Positions 1 to 8,574 of a DNA stretch of 56,023 nt are shown here, in pieces. The translations under genes were made by a program, and so were the position numbers. How positions within the stretch are numbered: the stretch's first letter is position 1; each line of letters begins with the position of its first letter. Under the pieces are notes generated by a model. The model was not told the DNA's origin. It worked only from the letters and a program-made list of their open reading frames with translations, and did not search any database. This DNA is from Methylobacterium sp. E-065 (GTDB lineage: Bacteria > Pseudomonadota > Alphaproteobacteria > Rhizobiales > Beijerinckiaceae), in NCBI RefSeq assembly GCF_022829605.1, contig NZ_JAKSYD010000157.1:1-56023 (forward strand), read 5' to 3'.

Positions 1-3000
1 GGAACCGTCGCCAGCGCCGGCACCCTCGCCAACGCCGCCGGCGCCACCCTCGCGGTCACAGGGGCCTACAGCCTCACCGGGCCGCTGACCAACGCCGGCA
101 GCGTCACGGTTGCGAGAACCGCCAGCCTCACGACGCCTGCCGGTCTCGGCAACCTCGGCAGCCTCACGAACGACGGAACGATCGACGGCCGCCTCGCCAA
201 TGCCGGTGAGGCGGCCAACAGCGGCACCATCACGGGCGGGCTAACCAACACTGGCACAGTACTGGCCAGTGCCGGCCGGATCGATGGCGCCATCCGCAAT
301 GACGCCGGGACCTTCGCCGTCACCGGCACAGTCGCCAGCGACGGCACCCTCGCCAACGCCGCCGGCGCGACACTCGCGGTCACCGGCGCCTACAGCCTCA
401 CCGGGCCGCTGACCAATGCCGGCACCGTCACGGTTGCCCGAACCGCCAGCCTCACGACGCCCGCCGGCCTCGGCAATGCCGGCGGCCTCGCGAACGACGG
501 GACGATCTCCGGCGCGGTCGCAAACACCGGTACGCTCACGACCAGCGGAACCATCGCCGGCAGCCTCGCCAATGCCGGCCAAGCGGCCAACAGTGGCACG
601 ATCACCGGCGGCGCGGGCAACACCGGCAGCCTGTTCACCAGCGGCACGATCGCGGGTGGGTTGACCAACACCGGAACCGTGACGGCCAGCGCCGGCCTGA
701 TCGACGGCGCTATCCGCAACGACGCCGGCACCCTCGCCGTCACCGGGGCGGTCGCCAGCGACAACAGTGTCGCCAACGCCGTTGGCGCGACGCTCTCCAT
801 CACCGGCGCCTACAGCCTCGGCGGGACGCTTACCAACACCGGCACCGTCGCTGTCACAGGTGGCGGCCGGCTCCTGGCTGGCGGCGTCGCCAACGCCGGC
901 CTGCTCACCGTGACGCGGAATGCCAGCGTCATCGACGACCTGCTCAACACCGGCCGTCTCGTCAACGCCGGCAGCTATACCGCCGACGCCGTCAATGCCA
1001 CCGGCGCCATGCTCGTCAACACCGGCACCTTCACCACAGTCTCCGCGCCCTTCGCCAATGCCGGATCCCTGATCAGCTCGGGCACCCTCACGGGCGGGCT
1101 GGCCAATACCGGCCTCGCTCAGGTTTCGGGCGTGCTCGCCGGCGCGGTGAGCAACGCCGGCGGCGCCACGATCGCGCTCACCGGACCGACCACCGGCATC
1201 GGCCGACTCATCAACGACGGCAGCTTCGACCTCGGCCGCACCGACCTCGCAGTGGGCTCGCTGGCCGGCGCAGCGTCGGAGTCCGCGCTGGGCAACGGTC
1301 AGCTCACCGTCGGAAGCGACGGCGCCTCCACCCTCTATGCCGGCCGGATCGTCGACGGCACCACGCGGACCAGCCTGACCAAGGTCGGCCTCGGAACCCT
1401 GGCCCTGTCGGGGCTCAGCCCCCTGTCCGGGCCGGTTCGTGTGCTCGGCGGCGAACTTGCCGTCACCGGCGGCCTGCCCAACGCCGCCCTCGCGATCGGG
1501 CCCGGCAGCGCGCTCACCGGCGAGGCCCGGCTTGGCAGCCTCAACGTCGGCCCCGGCGCGACGCTCGCACCGGGCATCGGCGCGGGGGCGCTGGGCCGGA
1601 TCAGTGTGGCCGGCAACCTCGTCCTGGCGCCCGGAGCGCTCTACCGGGTCGACGCCACCGCGGATGGCCGCGCCGACCGGGTCGATGTCGGCGGCAGTGC
1701 CACCGTGGCGGGCGCCACCATCCAGGCGGTCGCCGGCACCGGCCAATATGCCCCGCGCACCCGCTACACGATCCTGAGTGCGGCGGGTGGCGTACAGGGG
1801 CGGTTTGCCGGGGTAAGCAGCAACTTCGCCTTCCTGACGCCGTTCCTTGGCTATGCCCCCGAGACGGTCACGCTGACCCTGGCGCGCAACGACCTCGACT
1901 TCTCCACCGTGGCGCAGACGCGCAACCAGCGCGCATCCGCTGCGGCCGCACAGGCGGGGGCAGTCGGCTCGCCGCTCTACGACGCGGTGGCGATGCTGTC
2001 GGCGCCCCAAGCGCGGGCGGCCTACGCAGCGCTGTCGGGGGACGGGCATGCCACCCTCGCCTCGACCGTGTTCGCCAATGCCGGCCTCGTGCGCGAGGCG
2101 GTACTCGACCACCTGCGCTGGGACATGGCCGCAGCGGCGCGGCCGGGTGATGGGCCGGAGCCGGCCGTGAGCCTGTGGGGTCAGGGGCTCGGCAGCGTCG
2201 GGCACGTGCGCACGGACGGCAACGCCGCCGGGCTGTCGCGCCACAGCGCGGGTTTCCTGATGGGCCTGGACGCGCGTGTCGACACGCCGCTGGGCGGCCT
2301 GCGCATGGGCGCAGTCGGCGGCAACCTTGAGTCGGGTTTCGCCAGCCCGGCCCAGATCCAGACTGGTGCGCTGACGAGCACGTTCGGAGGCGTCTACGGC
2401 AGCCTGGAGGCGGGATCAGCCGTGCTGCGGTTCGGGGCGCTGGCGGCGGACGATCCAGCCCAGCTCCGGCGCGTGGTCGCGTTCCCGGGTCTGTCGGACA
2501 ACGCCACCGCGCGGCTGGGTGGACACAGCGTGCAGGGCTTCGGAGAGGCGGGCTATCGGATCGGACTGAGCGAAGCGGTGGCACTGGAGCCGTTCGCGGG
2601 CGGGGCAGTGGTGTCGGTCACGCGGGAGCGCTTCGAAGAGCGCGGCGGCGCGGCGGCCCTAACTGGCTTCGGGTATGACCACGCGGTGCCGAGCGCGACG
2701 ATGGGCTTGCGGATGCAGGCGCAACTGGATCGCGACGTGCCTGCGCCGGCATTCGTGCACGGGATGGTCGCCTACCGGCGGTCGTTCGGCGACCTGGTAT
2801 CGAGTGTGCCGTTGGCATTCCGCGGGACCGGGGCACGGTTCGCGAGCCGGGGTCTGCCGCTCGACCGGGACACGCTAGTGAGCGAGGTCGGGCTCGGGCT
2901 GATGCTGGCGCCAGGCCTGAGCGCCGGGCTGTCTTACACCGGACAGATCGGTGCACGCGCCCAGGATCACGCTGCGAAGGGGACCTTGGTGTACAAGTTC

Positions 3001-3003
3001 TGA
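1..3003 (+). CDS. Autotransporter outer-membrane protein, 5' end outside the window
   Basis: The frame is open from base 1, so the true start and signal peptide lie upstream; 1000 residues are visible. The first ~400 residues are Ala/Gly/Thr/Asn-rich with recurring short GxLxNxG-type strands, the pattern of a beta-helical passenger. Around residues 455-490 there is an autotransporter-associated beta-strand repeat (KVGLGTLALSG followed by VLGGELAVTG). From about residue 720 to the end lies a type V beta-barrel that terminates in an aromatic residue (VYKF), the usual outer-membrane insertion signature. The family secretes its own passenger across the outer membrane, often as an adhesin. What the passenger binds cannot be read from sequence. 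No partner gene is adjacent; an IS3 relic follows. Confidence 0.88.
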   Translation, partial: GTVASAGTLANAAGATLAVTGAYSLTGPLTNAGSVTVARTASLTTPAGLGNLGSLTNDGTIDGRLANAGEAANSGTITGGLTNTGTVLASAGRIDGAIRNDAGTFAVTGTVASDGTLANAAGATLAVTGAYSLTGPLTNAGTVTVARTASLTTPAGLGNAGGLANDGTISGAVANTGTLTTSGTIAGSLANAGQAANSGTITGGAGNTGSLFTSGTIAGGLTNTGTVTASAGLIDGAIRNDAGTLAVTGAVASDNSVANAVGATLSITGAYSLGGTLTNTGTVAVTGGGRLLAGGVANAGLLTVTRNASVIDDLLNTGRLVNAGSYTADAVNATGAMLVNTGTFTTVSAPFANAGSLISSGTLTGGLANTGLAQVSGVLAGAVSNAGGATIALTGPTTGIGRLINDGSFDLGRTDLAVGSLAGAASESALGNGQLTVGSDGASTLYAGRIVDGTTRTSLTKVGLGTLALSGLSPLSGPVRVLGGELAVTGGLPNAALAIGPGSALTGEARLGSLNVGPGATLAPGIGAGALGRISVAGNLVLAPGALYRVDATADGRADRVDVGGSATVAGATIQAVAGTGQYAPRTRYTILSAAGGVQGRFAGVSSNFAFLTPFLGYAPETVTLTLARNDLDFSTVAQTRNQRASAAAAQAGAVGSPLYDAVAMLSAPQARAAYAALSGDGHATLASTVFANAGLVREAVLDHLRWDMAAAARPGDGPEPAVSLWGQGLGSVGHVRTDGNAAGLSRHSAGFLMGLDARVDTPLGGLRMGAVGGNLESGFASPAQIQTGALTSTFGGVYGSLEAGSAVLRFGALAADDPAQLRRVVAFPGLSDNATARLGGHSVQGFGEAGYRIGLSEAVALEPFAGGAVVSVTRERFEERGGAAALTGFGYDHAVPSATMGLRMQAQLDRDVPAPAFVHGMVAYRRSFGDLVSSVPLAFRGTGARFASRGLPLDRDTLVSEVGLGLMLAPGLSAGLSYTGQIGARAQDHAAKGTLVYKF
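7..790 (+). repeat. In-frame long repeats in the autotransporter passenger
   Basis: The segment beginning GTCGCCAGCG recurs at 7, 331 and 751. The first spacing is 324 bp (108 codons) and the second 420 bp (140 codons), so the second unit carries an extra 32-codon block of the same GxLxNxG type. The first two copies are close to identical over their first ~130 bp, which suggests recent duplication or gene conversion. All spacings are multiples of three. Confidence 0.8.
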
Positions 3004-3059
3004 GCGTGTAGCGGAGATCACGCGGTGTTCTATCGCAACGCCCTCGTCATCTGTCGCGC

Positions 3060-3452
3060 ATAAGCCGATGTGGGGATTGCCGAACAGCGTGTATCCTGGC
3101 CGACGAGGATGCGCTGATCTGGGCCATCATCGCCCCGCATCCGAGTATGGACGCACCGCGTCGCTCCCGGCGGCCGGGTGGCAGGCGGGCAAGGACCGGA
3201 TTCAACGCATCTGGCGTCGCGAAGGACTCGAAGCTCCACAGAACCACCGGCTGCGTAGCCAGCTCTGGTTGTCGGGTGGCTCCTGCTTGCAGCTCCGGCC
3301 GCTCCACCGCGTTCAAGTCGGGCGCTTCGACTCTCCAACGCGAGACCCACGACGGCCGCAGCCTGCGTATCCTGACGCGCATCGACGCGTACGGTCGGGT
3401 TTGTCTCGCGCTGAAGGTGGCGCGGCGCAGTAACAGTCTCGGCGTGATCTAG
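3060..3452 (+). pseudogene. IS3-family transposase (orfB) relic, multiply frameshifted
   Basis: Pieces of an IS3-family orfB are spread over different frames in the correct order: an SEYGR piece, then GKDRIQRIWRREGL, then DGRSLRILTRID and CLALKVARR with the LGVI that normally follows. At least two frame changes are needed to join them and a stop follows LGVI. The DDE catalytic core is incomplete and no terminal inverted repeat could be fixed. It is a decayed insertion sequence between the autotransporter and the kinase gene. The relic assignment is solid; its exact ends are not. Confidence 0.7.
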
Positions 3453-3495
3453 GCGCTGGTGCGACCGCTGCGTGCTGGGGTTGAGTGATGACTTG

Positions 3496-5985
3496 CTACT
3501 GCGCCGCCGCCCGTTCCGCGATGTCCCTGCGCCGAGGCGGCGCGCTCCGGGCTTCCGATCCCAGGTGGCGTCGCAGCGTGAGTGCGAGCGCGTTCGAACG
3601 CCAGGGCCGGTGCGCGACATCGACGATCGGGATCGCCGAGAGAACCTCCGGTCGCACCGTGTCGGCGGCCGAGAGCGAGAGCACGATGGGACGATCCACG
3701 ATCCGCGCGGCGCGGCGGGCGAAGGCGAGGCCGAGGGAACCCGCCGGCCGGTTCTCGACGATCAGCAGGTCGAAGCGCCCCGGCTCTGCCCGCAGGGCGG
3801 TCAGGGCCGCGTCCGGGTCGGTGTAGCCGATCGGCTCGTAACCCAGGGCCGCGAGGGTCTCCTCATCGTCCTGCAATGCGGAGCGGGCGGCGCCCACGAT
3901 CATCACGGTGCCGCCAGCGGCAGAGACGCCAGCGTCGGCTTCCGGGCGTGCGGGCAGCCACACCGCGAAGGTGCTGCCGACGCCCGATGCGCTCCGGACG
4001 TCGAAGGCGCCGGCCTGTTCCTGGACGAACTCGAAGGCCGTGGCGAGGCCGAGGCCGGTCCCGGCCGGACGGGTGGTGAAGAACGGCTCGAAGATCCGGG
4101 CGCGCGTGGCCTCGTCCATCCCGCGCCCCGTATCGGACACCCGGATGCGGACGTAGGCGCCGGACGGCAGCTCGCCGTGGGAGAGAACCCGCCGTCCCGG
4201 CAAACGGACGCGTTCGAGCTGCACGTCGACCGCTGCACCCGGCTCGGAGGCCTGGATGGCGTTGCGGATCAGGTTGTGGATCACCTGCTGAAGCTGCGCC
4301 GGCTCGCCATCGACGATCGCGCCGTCGGCGGTCCCGGTCAGGCGGATCACGGTGGGATCGGCGGTCGATGTGCGGATCAGGTCGACCGTCTCGGCCACGA
4401 TCGCATCGACGGCGCTCGTGGCCTGCGTTGCGCAGCCCCGCCGCCCGTAATCGAGGATCTGCCCCGCGATCTCGTGGGCCCGGCCGCCCGCCTGGACCAG
4501 CAATCCGATGTGCTCGGCCGCTCGTCCCGGATCGGTTGGTAGGGCATCCGCGGCGATCTCGGCGTGGCCGAGCATGACGTTGAGCACGTTGTTGATGTTG
4601 TGGGCCACGCCGCTGGCGAAGATTCCGATCGCTTCGAGCCGCTGCGCGCGTCGGAGGGTCGCCTCGATCTCGCGGCGCTCCGCCCAGACGTGCTGGCGCT
4701 CCAGCGCCGCGCCGAAGCTCTCGGCAACGACGTGCAGCAGCCCGCGCGAGTGCCGCATCCAGGGCGGCAGGACGCTGACGGTGCGCTCGAAACACAACAC
4801 GCCGACAATGCGTCCCCCGCGCCGCAGCCGCGCGCAGGTGAGCGTCGCGACGCCCCGCTCTGCCAGGGGGCGAACCAGGGCCGGGGGGCCGATGGAGTCC
4901 GCCGTCTCGACGAAGATGTAGTCCTCCGCCGCCGCGATGATGTCGGGCACCATGGCGCGTTGCGCGTGCGGCCAACCGCAGGGCTCCAGCAGCCCCGATC
5001 GATTCCATAGATGCACCGTGTCGGAACCATCGAGCATCAGGATGTAGCAATGGTCGGTGCAGGCCCCCACGCCCACCATCGCCATGACGTCGACGATGCG
5101 CGACGCGATCTCGTCGGGCTGGCTCGCTGAGAAGAGGTTGGCAGCCTGGGCCGCGACCGATTGGAAGGCGATCGTCCGGCGCAGGATGAGGGTCCCCGCC
5201 CGCATCAGCAGCCCGACCCGCACCACCAGGGCCACAAGGGCCAGCGCAGCCGCGTAAAGCGCGAGGCGGAATCCGTCCGCGCGGGTCTGCCGCTGGTCTC
5301 GAAGGGCGCGGCGGGCCTCCAGCAGGGCTTGGCGCGCCGCCTCGCTCGATGCGTCCGGCAGCGAGCGGGTGAGCGTGTCGACCTGCGGCAGCAGTTCCAG
5401 GAGCTGGCGCCCGTGCAGGACGATGGCGGCGATATCGGCGCCCCGGTTCGAGGGCGCGCCCGCCGCCAGGGCATCGAGCCGGGCGCGGATGTCGTCCAGG
5501 TGCTTGGGGCTCGCGTCCCGGGCGAGTTTCGAGACCCGGATCTGCAGCGCCGCGATCGCGCGGGCGAGGTTGGGATCGATATCGGGTTCGGACAGGCGGT
5601 CGCTGAGGGAGTCGAAATAGGCGATCGAGTTCTGGACGAGGGCATTGCCGGTCTTGAAGCGCTCGACCATCCGCGCCTCCCGGGCGATCGCCTCGGTCAG
5701 GGTGCGCATCTCGCGGTCGTCCGGGCCGCTGGCCGCCTGCAAACCGGTCAGCGCCGCCTGTATCTCCCGGAGGTGGGCGACGATCGGATCGTAGTTGCGC
5801 AGGAGCCCGGTCCGCGCCCGGAGCACGTCGTGCTGCATCCGGGATTCGGCGAGGGCGATGGCGTCGACGGTGCGGTGGGTTTGCGCGTAGGCGGCATCCA
5901 TCTCGCCCTTGCCGTTGATCATCAGCCACGTGAGCAGCGCGGCCAGCAGCGCGCCGAGGATGGCGGCCTGTACGGTCAACCTCAT
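3496..5985 (-). CDS. VirA-like hybrid sensor histidine kinase (DAHL sensor, kinase, pseudo-receiver)
   Basis: 829 residues, the same length as Agrobacterium VirA. Order: TM1 (about 5-24), a helical periplasmic region (about 25-238) of the DAHL type, TM2 (about 240-262), a GAF-like linker (about 285-430), the dimerisation/phospho-acceptor helix with His462 in AHNINNVLN, the ATPase core with N-box NLIRNA (571-576), DTGRGM (618-623) and GTGLGL (642-647), then a receiver-like tail (about 692-810). In the tail the phospho-acceptor position is Glu744 (LLIVEN) and the usual KP is RP, so it should not accept phosphate. The start overlaps the stop of the peroxidase gene by 4 bp, giving one transcript with the VirG-like regulator. 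The periplasmic ligand is unknown. Calling it VirA-like is family resemblance, not evidence of a vir regulon. Confidence 0.88.
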   Translation of the reverse strand: MRLTVQAAILGALLAALLTWLMINGKGEMDAAYAQTHRTVDAIALAESRMQHDVLRARTGLLRNYDPIVAHLREIQAALTGLQAASGPDDREMRTLTEAIAREARMVERFKTGNALVQNSIAYFDSLSDRLSEPDIDPNLARAIAALQIRVSKLARDASPKHLDDIRARLDALAAGAPSNRGADIAAIVLHGRQLLELLPQVDTLTRSLPDASSEAARQALLEARRALRDQRQTRADGFRLALYAAALALVALVVRVGLLMRAGTLILRRTIAFQSVAAQAANLFSASQPDEIASRIVDVMAMVGVGACTDHCYILMLDGSDTVHLWNRSGLLEPCGWPHAQRAMVPDIIAAAEDYIFVETADSIGPPALVRPLAERGVATLTCARLRRGGRIVGVLCFERTVSVLPPWMRHSRGLLHVVAESFGAALERQHVWAERREIEATLRRAQRLEAIGIFASGVAHNINNVLNVMLGHAEIAADALPTDPGRAAEHIGLLVQAGGRAHEIAGQILDYGRRGCATQATSAVDAIVAETVDLIRTSTADPTVIRLTGTADGAIVDGEPAQLQQVIHNLIRNAIQASEPGAAVDVQLERVRLPGRRVLSHGELPSGAYVRIRVSDTGRGMDEATRARIFEPFFTTRPAGTGLGLATAFEFVQEQAGAFDVRSASGVGSTFAVWLPARPEADAGVSAAGGTVMIVGAARSALQDDEETLAALGYEPIGYTDPDAALTALRAEPGRFDLLIVENRPAGSLGLAFARRAARIVDRPIVLSLSAADTVRPEVLSAIPIVDVAHRPWRSNALALTLRRHLGSEARSAPPRRRDIAERAAAQ

Positions 5986-6998
5986 GGCTGCGGCGCGGCA
6001 GCGGGCGCCGTCAGGGGGCGGCCCTCGTAGGAGCCGGTCAGGGTGCCGAGGAACGCCACGATCGAGGCGGCTTGCGCGGGCGTCAGCTCCCGTCCGAGCT
6101 GCGCCTGGGCCATGAGCCGCACCGCCTCGGGGAGCGTGGCGACGCCGCCATCGTCGAAATAGGGTGCCGTGACCGCGACGTTGCGCAGGCTCGGCACCCG
6201 CAGCACCTCGGCGGTCTTATTGGGGATCGTGACGAAGATCCCGACCTTCTCGAACAGGTTGCTGCCGACGTTGATGCCCTGATGGCAGGCCGCGCAGCCG
6301 ATGCCCTGGAACAGGGCGTAGCCGGCCCGCTCGGCCTCGGTGAGCGCGTGGGCGTCGCCGCGCAGCCACCGGTCGAAGCGGCTGTCCGGGGTGAGCAGGC
6401 TGCGCTCGAAGCTGTTGATCGCGTCGATGACCGCCGCCCGGTCGGCCTCCCGCCCGTAGGCTGCCTGGAACGGGCCGGCAAGCGCCGGATCGCCCCGGAC
6501 CACCGCGAGGATGCGCGGCCAGGATCCGCCCAGGAATTCCGATTGCGTCAGGGCGATCTCGGCCTGGTCCGGCAGACCGGGAATGTCGCCCGCCCAGCCC
6601 AGGCGAAAGCTCAGCGCCGCGTTGAAGGCTGTCGGCGTATTGCGCGGCACCGGTGTGCCGTCGGCGGTGAGATTCCGGGCGACCGCGCTGGCGCCATTCG
6701 TGCGGATGTCGTGGCAGGTGATGCAGGCCCGGTCGCCCCCGCGCGACAGCCGCGTGTCGGAAAACAGCATCCGGCCGAGGGCGACCCGGTCCGGATCCGC
6801 ACCGAGGCTGCCCGGGATTGGCGTGATGACGTCCTGGGCATCCACGGCTTCGGCCGGCAGGGGAGGGCGGCCCGGCGGCCCTTCCCCGGCGGCCGGCGGC
6901 AGGACGGCCAGGGCGCTGCCGATGAAAGCGGCCGAGAGGGCTGCCCAGCGGGACTGGGCTAAGGAGACCCGTGACACGCGCGGCGGCGCCACGGTCAC
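5982..6998 (-). CDS. Di-haem cytochrome c peroxidase (CcpA/MauG family), periplasmic
   Basis: 338 residues with an N-terminal hydrophobic export segment (about 18-38) and two haem c attachment motifs, CITCH (92-96) and CAACH (235-239), the arrangement of bacterial di-haem peroxidases. These take electrons from small c-type cytochromes or redox proteins and reduce peroxide; MauG relatives instead oxidise a protein side chain. It starts with GTG in a GTGA overlap with the stop of the regulator gene and itself overlaps the kinase start. Being placed between the two halves of a two-component system suggests that its redox chemistry is linked to the signal or is the regulated output. That link is inference. 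Confidence 0.9.
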   Translation of the reverse strand: MTVAPPRVSRVSLAQSRWAALSAAFIGSALAVLPPAAGEGPPGRPPLPAEAVDAQDVITPIPGSLGADPDRVALGRMLFSDTRLSRGGDRACITCHDIRTNGASAVARNLTADGTPVPRNTPTAFNAALSFRLGWAGDIPGLPDQAEIALTQSEFLGGSWPRILAVVRGDPALAGPFQAAYGREADRAAVIDAINSFERSLLTPDSRFDRWLRGDAHALTEAERAGYALFQGIGCAACHQGINVGSNLFEKVGIFVTIPNKTAEVLRVPSLRNVAVTAPYFDDGGVATLPEAVRLMAQAQLGRELTPAQAASIVAFLGTLTGSYEGRPLTAPAAAPQP

Positions 6999-7756
6999 AG
7001 CTTCTCGACGGGCACGGCGAAGACGTAGCCGATACCGCGCTCGGTCACGATCAGGCGCGGCGCACTCGGATCCGCCTCCAGCTTCCGGCGCAGCCGCAGG
7101 ATCTGGACGTCGATGCTGCGATCGAACACGTCCTCGTGGACGCGCGTGGCCTGCAGGAGCTGCTCGCGGCTCAGCGGGCGCTGGGGGGCATCGAGGAAGG
7201 CGACCAGCAGCGCGTACTCGCCCTTGCTGAGGGCGACGTCCGCGCCCGCGGGGTCGGTCAGGCGCCGGCGGCGCCGGTCGAGCACCCAGCCGTCGAAGCC
7301 ACTGCGATGTGAGTCCTGAACCCGCGCCGGAGCAGGCGCGACCTCGGCCCGCCGCAGGATGACCCGGACCCGCGCCAGCAGCTCGCGCAGGCCGTAGGGT
7401 TTGACGATGTAATCGTCCGCACCGAGTTCCAGGCCGATCACCCGGTCGATCTCGTCCCGACGATGGCCGGTGGTGATGATCACCGGCAGGTCGCTCTTGG
7501 CGCGCAGGTCGCGCAGCAGGTCGAGGCCGTTCTCAGACCCCAGGCGCAGGTCCAGCACCACGAGGTCGAACGCGTCCTCCGCGAGCCGTTGCTCCGCCTC
7601 CCGCCGGTCGGTCGCCGGGGTGACGTCGACGTCGTGGTCGGCGAAATGGTCCGACACGATGCGCTGCATGCCCGCATCATCCTCGATCAGCAGGATGCGC
7701 GTCGTACCGGCCCGCGCGCCTCGACTCTGGCCCCGGCCCAGACTGGGTTCGAACAT
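6995..7756 (-). CDS. VirG-like OmpR-family response regulator
   Basis: Receiver domain (about 19-130) with the acidic pair in LLIEDD, phospho-acceptor Asp69 in VVLDLRLG and Lys119 in VKPYG, followed by a winged-helix DNA-binding domain (about 150-250) with SREQLL and YDRSIDV-like (here FDRSIDV) and RGIGY motifs. The whole layout, including ELGADDYIVKP and DRSIDVQILRLRRKLE, strongly resembles Agrobacterium VirG. I chose the ATG at 7756 because GGAG lies 8 bases before it; an in-frame ATG at 7768 is the alternative, and the frame stays open up to 8143. First gene of the regulator-peroxidase-kinase unit, with 4-bp overlaps. It presumably controls its own operon; targets are unknown. Confidence 0.9.
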   Translation of the reverse strand: MFEPSLGRGQSRGARAGTTRILLIEDDAGMQRIVSDHFADHDVDVTPATDRREAEQRLAEDAFDLVVLDLRLGSENGLDLLRDLRAKSDLPVIITTGHRRDEIDRVIGLELGADDYIVKPYGLRELLARVRVILRRAEVAPAPARVQDSHRSGFDGWVLDRRRRRLTDPAGADVALSKGEYALLVAFLDAPQRPLSREQLLQATRVHEDVFDRSIDVQILRLRRKLEADPSAPRLIVTERGIGYVFAVPVEKL

Positions 7757-8185
7757 CGCAAACTCCATCCCGCGGCCGCCGGCCGCGATGGCACGATCTC
7801 GACGCGCCGACTCAGGAAGGGGGCGTGCTCGAAGCAGGGAGATCATTCCCCGGCAGACCCGCGCGTCCGTCGTCGGCTCGCCCCGGATGCCTATCAGGGC
7901 GTGTCCGGACGTCGGGCCTTGCACGGCTGGATTGGTATCATGCCCCCCAAAGGATTGCGCCCTCCACATTGTGCGGGGCGGCACAGCGTGAGCATTCGCG
8001 CAAGACATGGCTTCAACATGCAAGCTCAATAGGGTCGCATTACGATTGTAACAGAAAGTCATACAGGACGACATGGCAGCGTAATTAGGGAGCATCACAG
8101 TCATACTGCTCAATGCGAGAGGTAAACATGACGGGTGCCGCAATTGCCGAGCGACGAACGCTCCGCCGCAGACGGTTTCGACTGT
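7757..8185. other. Leader region upstream of the VirG-like gene
   Basis: The minus-strand frame of the regulator stays open through much of this stretch, but there is no ribosome-binding site further up and no domain similarity before residue 1 of the chosen start. It most likely holds the promoter and 5' leader of the regulator operon and the 3' flank of the broken reading frame at 8186-8496. A vir-box-like dodecamer lies at 8039-8050. Confidence 0.4.
8039..8050 (-). promoter_or_regulatory. Vir-box-like dodecamer upstream of the VirG-like gene
   Basis: On the minus strand the bases read TACAATCGTAAT. The Agrobacterium VirG box is TNCAATTGAAAY; 10 of 12 positions agree and the site is also a near-palindrome (TTACAATCGTAA). 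It lies about 285 bp upstream of the regulator start. A looser TTGAAG-containing match occurs near 8010-8023. A single short match can arise by chance, so this is only a candidate binding site. Confidence 0.3.
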
Positions 8186-8496
8186 TCAGATATGGGCGCT
8201 GCGTGTCTCCCCATGAACCTGCTGGGACGCCCGCTCGAGGGCGACCGCCGACGGACCCAGCTTCGTCCCCAGCATGCCGACCAGCCCGCAACGGTCTCGT
8301 CGGCCGATGGCTTGAGGTTTTTGTGGTCAGCTTCGCCTACGGCGGCTGTCTCCACAATATCCACCCAGATTACATCGACTTTCTGCACGACCCGAACCGA
8401 AAAAATCAGCATTAGACTGGCGGCGATCGCCATCCATCCGGCCAACGCTCTGTTCGAGCCGGTACGCTGCAGGCGTTTCGCCCTCTGAAGCCGCAC
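8186..8496 (-). pseudogene. Hypothetical small membrane protein, apparently frameshifted
   Basis: From the ATG at 8496 a frame encodes a basic N-terminus, one likely membrane segment (ALAGWMAIAASLMLIFSV) and a polar tail up to about GCGGGC near 8283. Beyond that, coding character (almost all codons ending in G or C) moves to a different minus-strand frame, LVGMLGTKLGPSAVALE and on to a TGA at 8186-8188. Joining the two gives about 103 residues. Either one base has been gained or lost, or the downstream frame is fortuitous. I do not recognise the family. Confidence 0.35.
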
Positions 8497-8574
8497 AGCC
8501 GCGCCCGTAGGCCGGCAAAGCCCTCATCACACCTGAATACTGCGCTCTCGCGCGATCAGACTGGGAAACCCACC

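Noticed and set aside
1..790. CRISPR-like array in the repeated region
   Set aside because: Repeats are long, coding, in frame and without unique spacers; they belong to the autotransporter passenger.
241..2244. 667-codon open frame on the minus strand across the autotransporter
   Set aside because: Arg/Gly/Ala-rich antisense shadow of a GC-rich gene; no domain, and the plus strand has a clear barrel and repeat protein.
2951..3433. Single 160-codon gene after the autotransporter
   Set aside because: Its middle matches IS3 orfB but both ends do not, and the similarity moves to another frame; called as a relic instead.
3863..5929. 688-codon minus-strand frame overlapping the kinase gene
   Set aside because: Composed of Arg/Pro/Gly runs, an out-of-frame shadow; the kinase motifs are all in the neighbouring frame.
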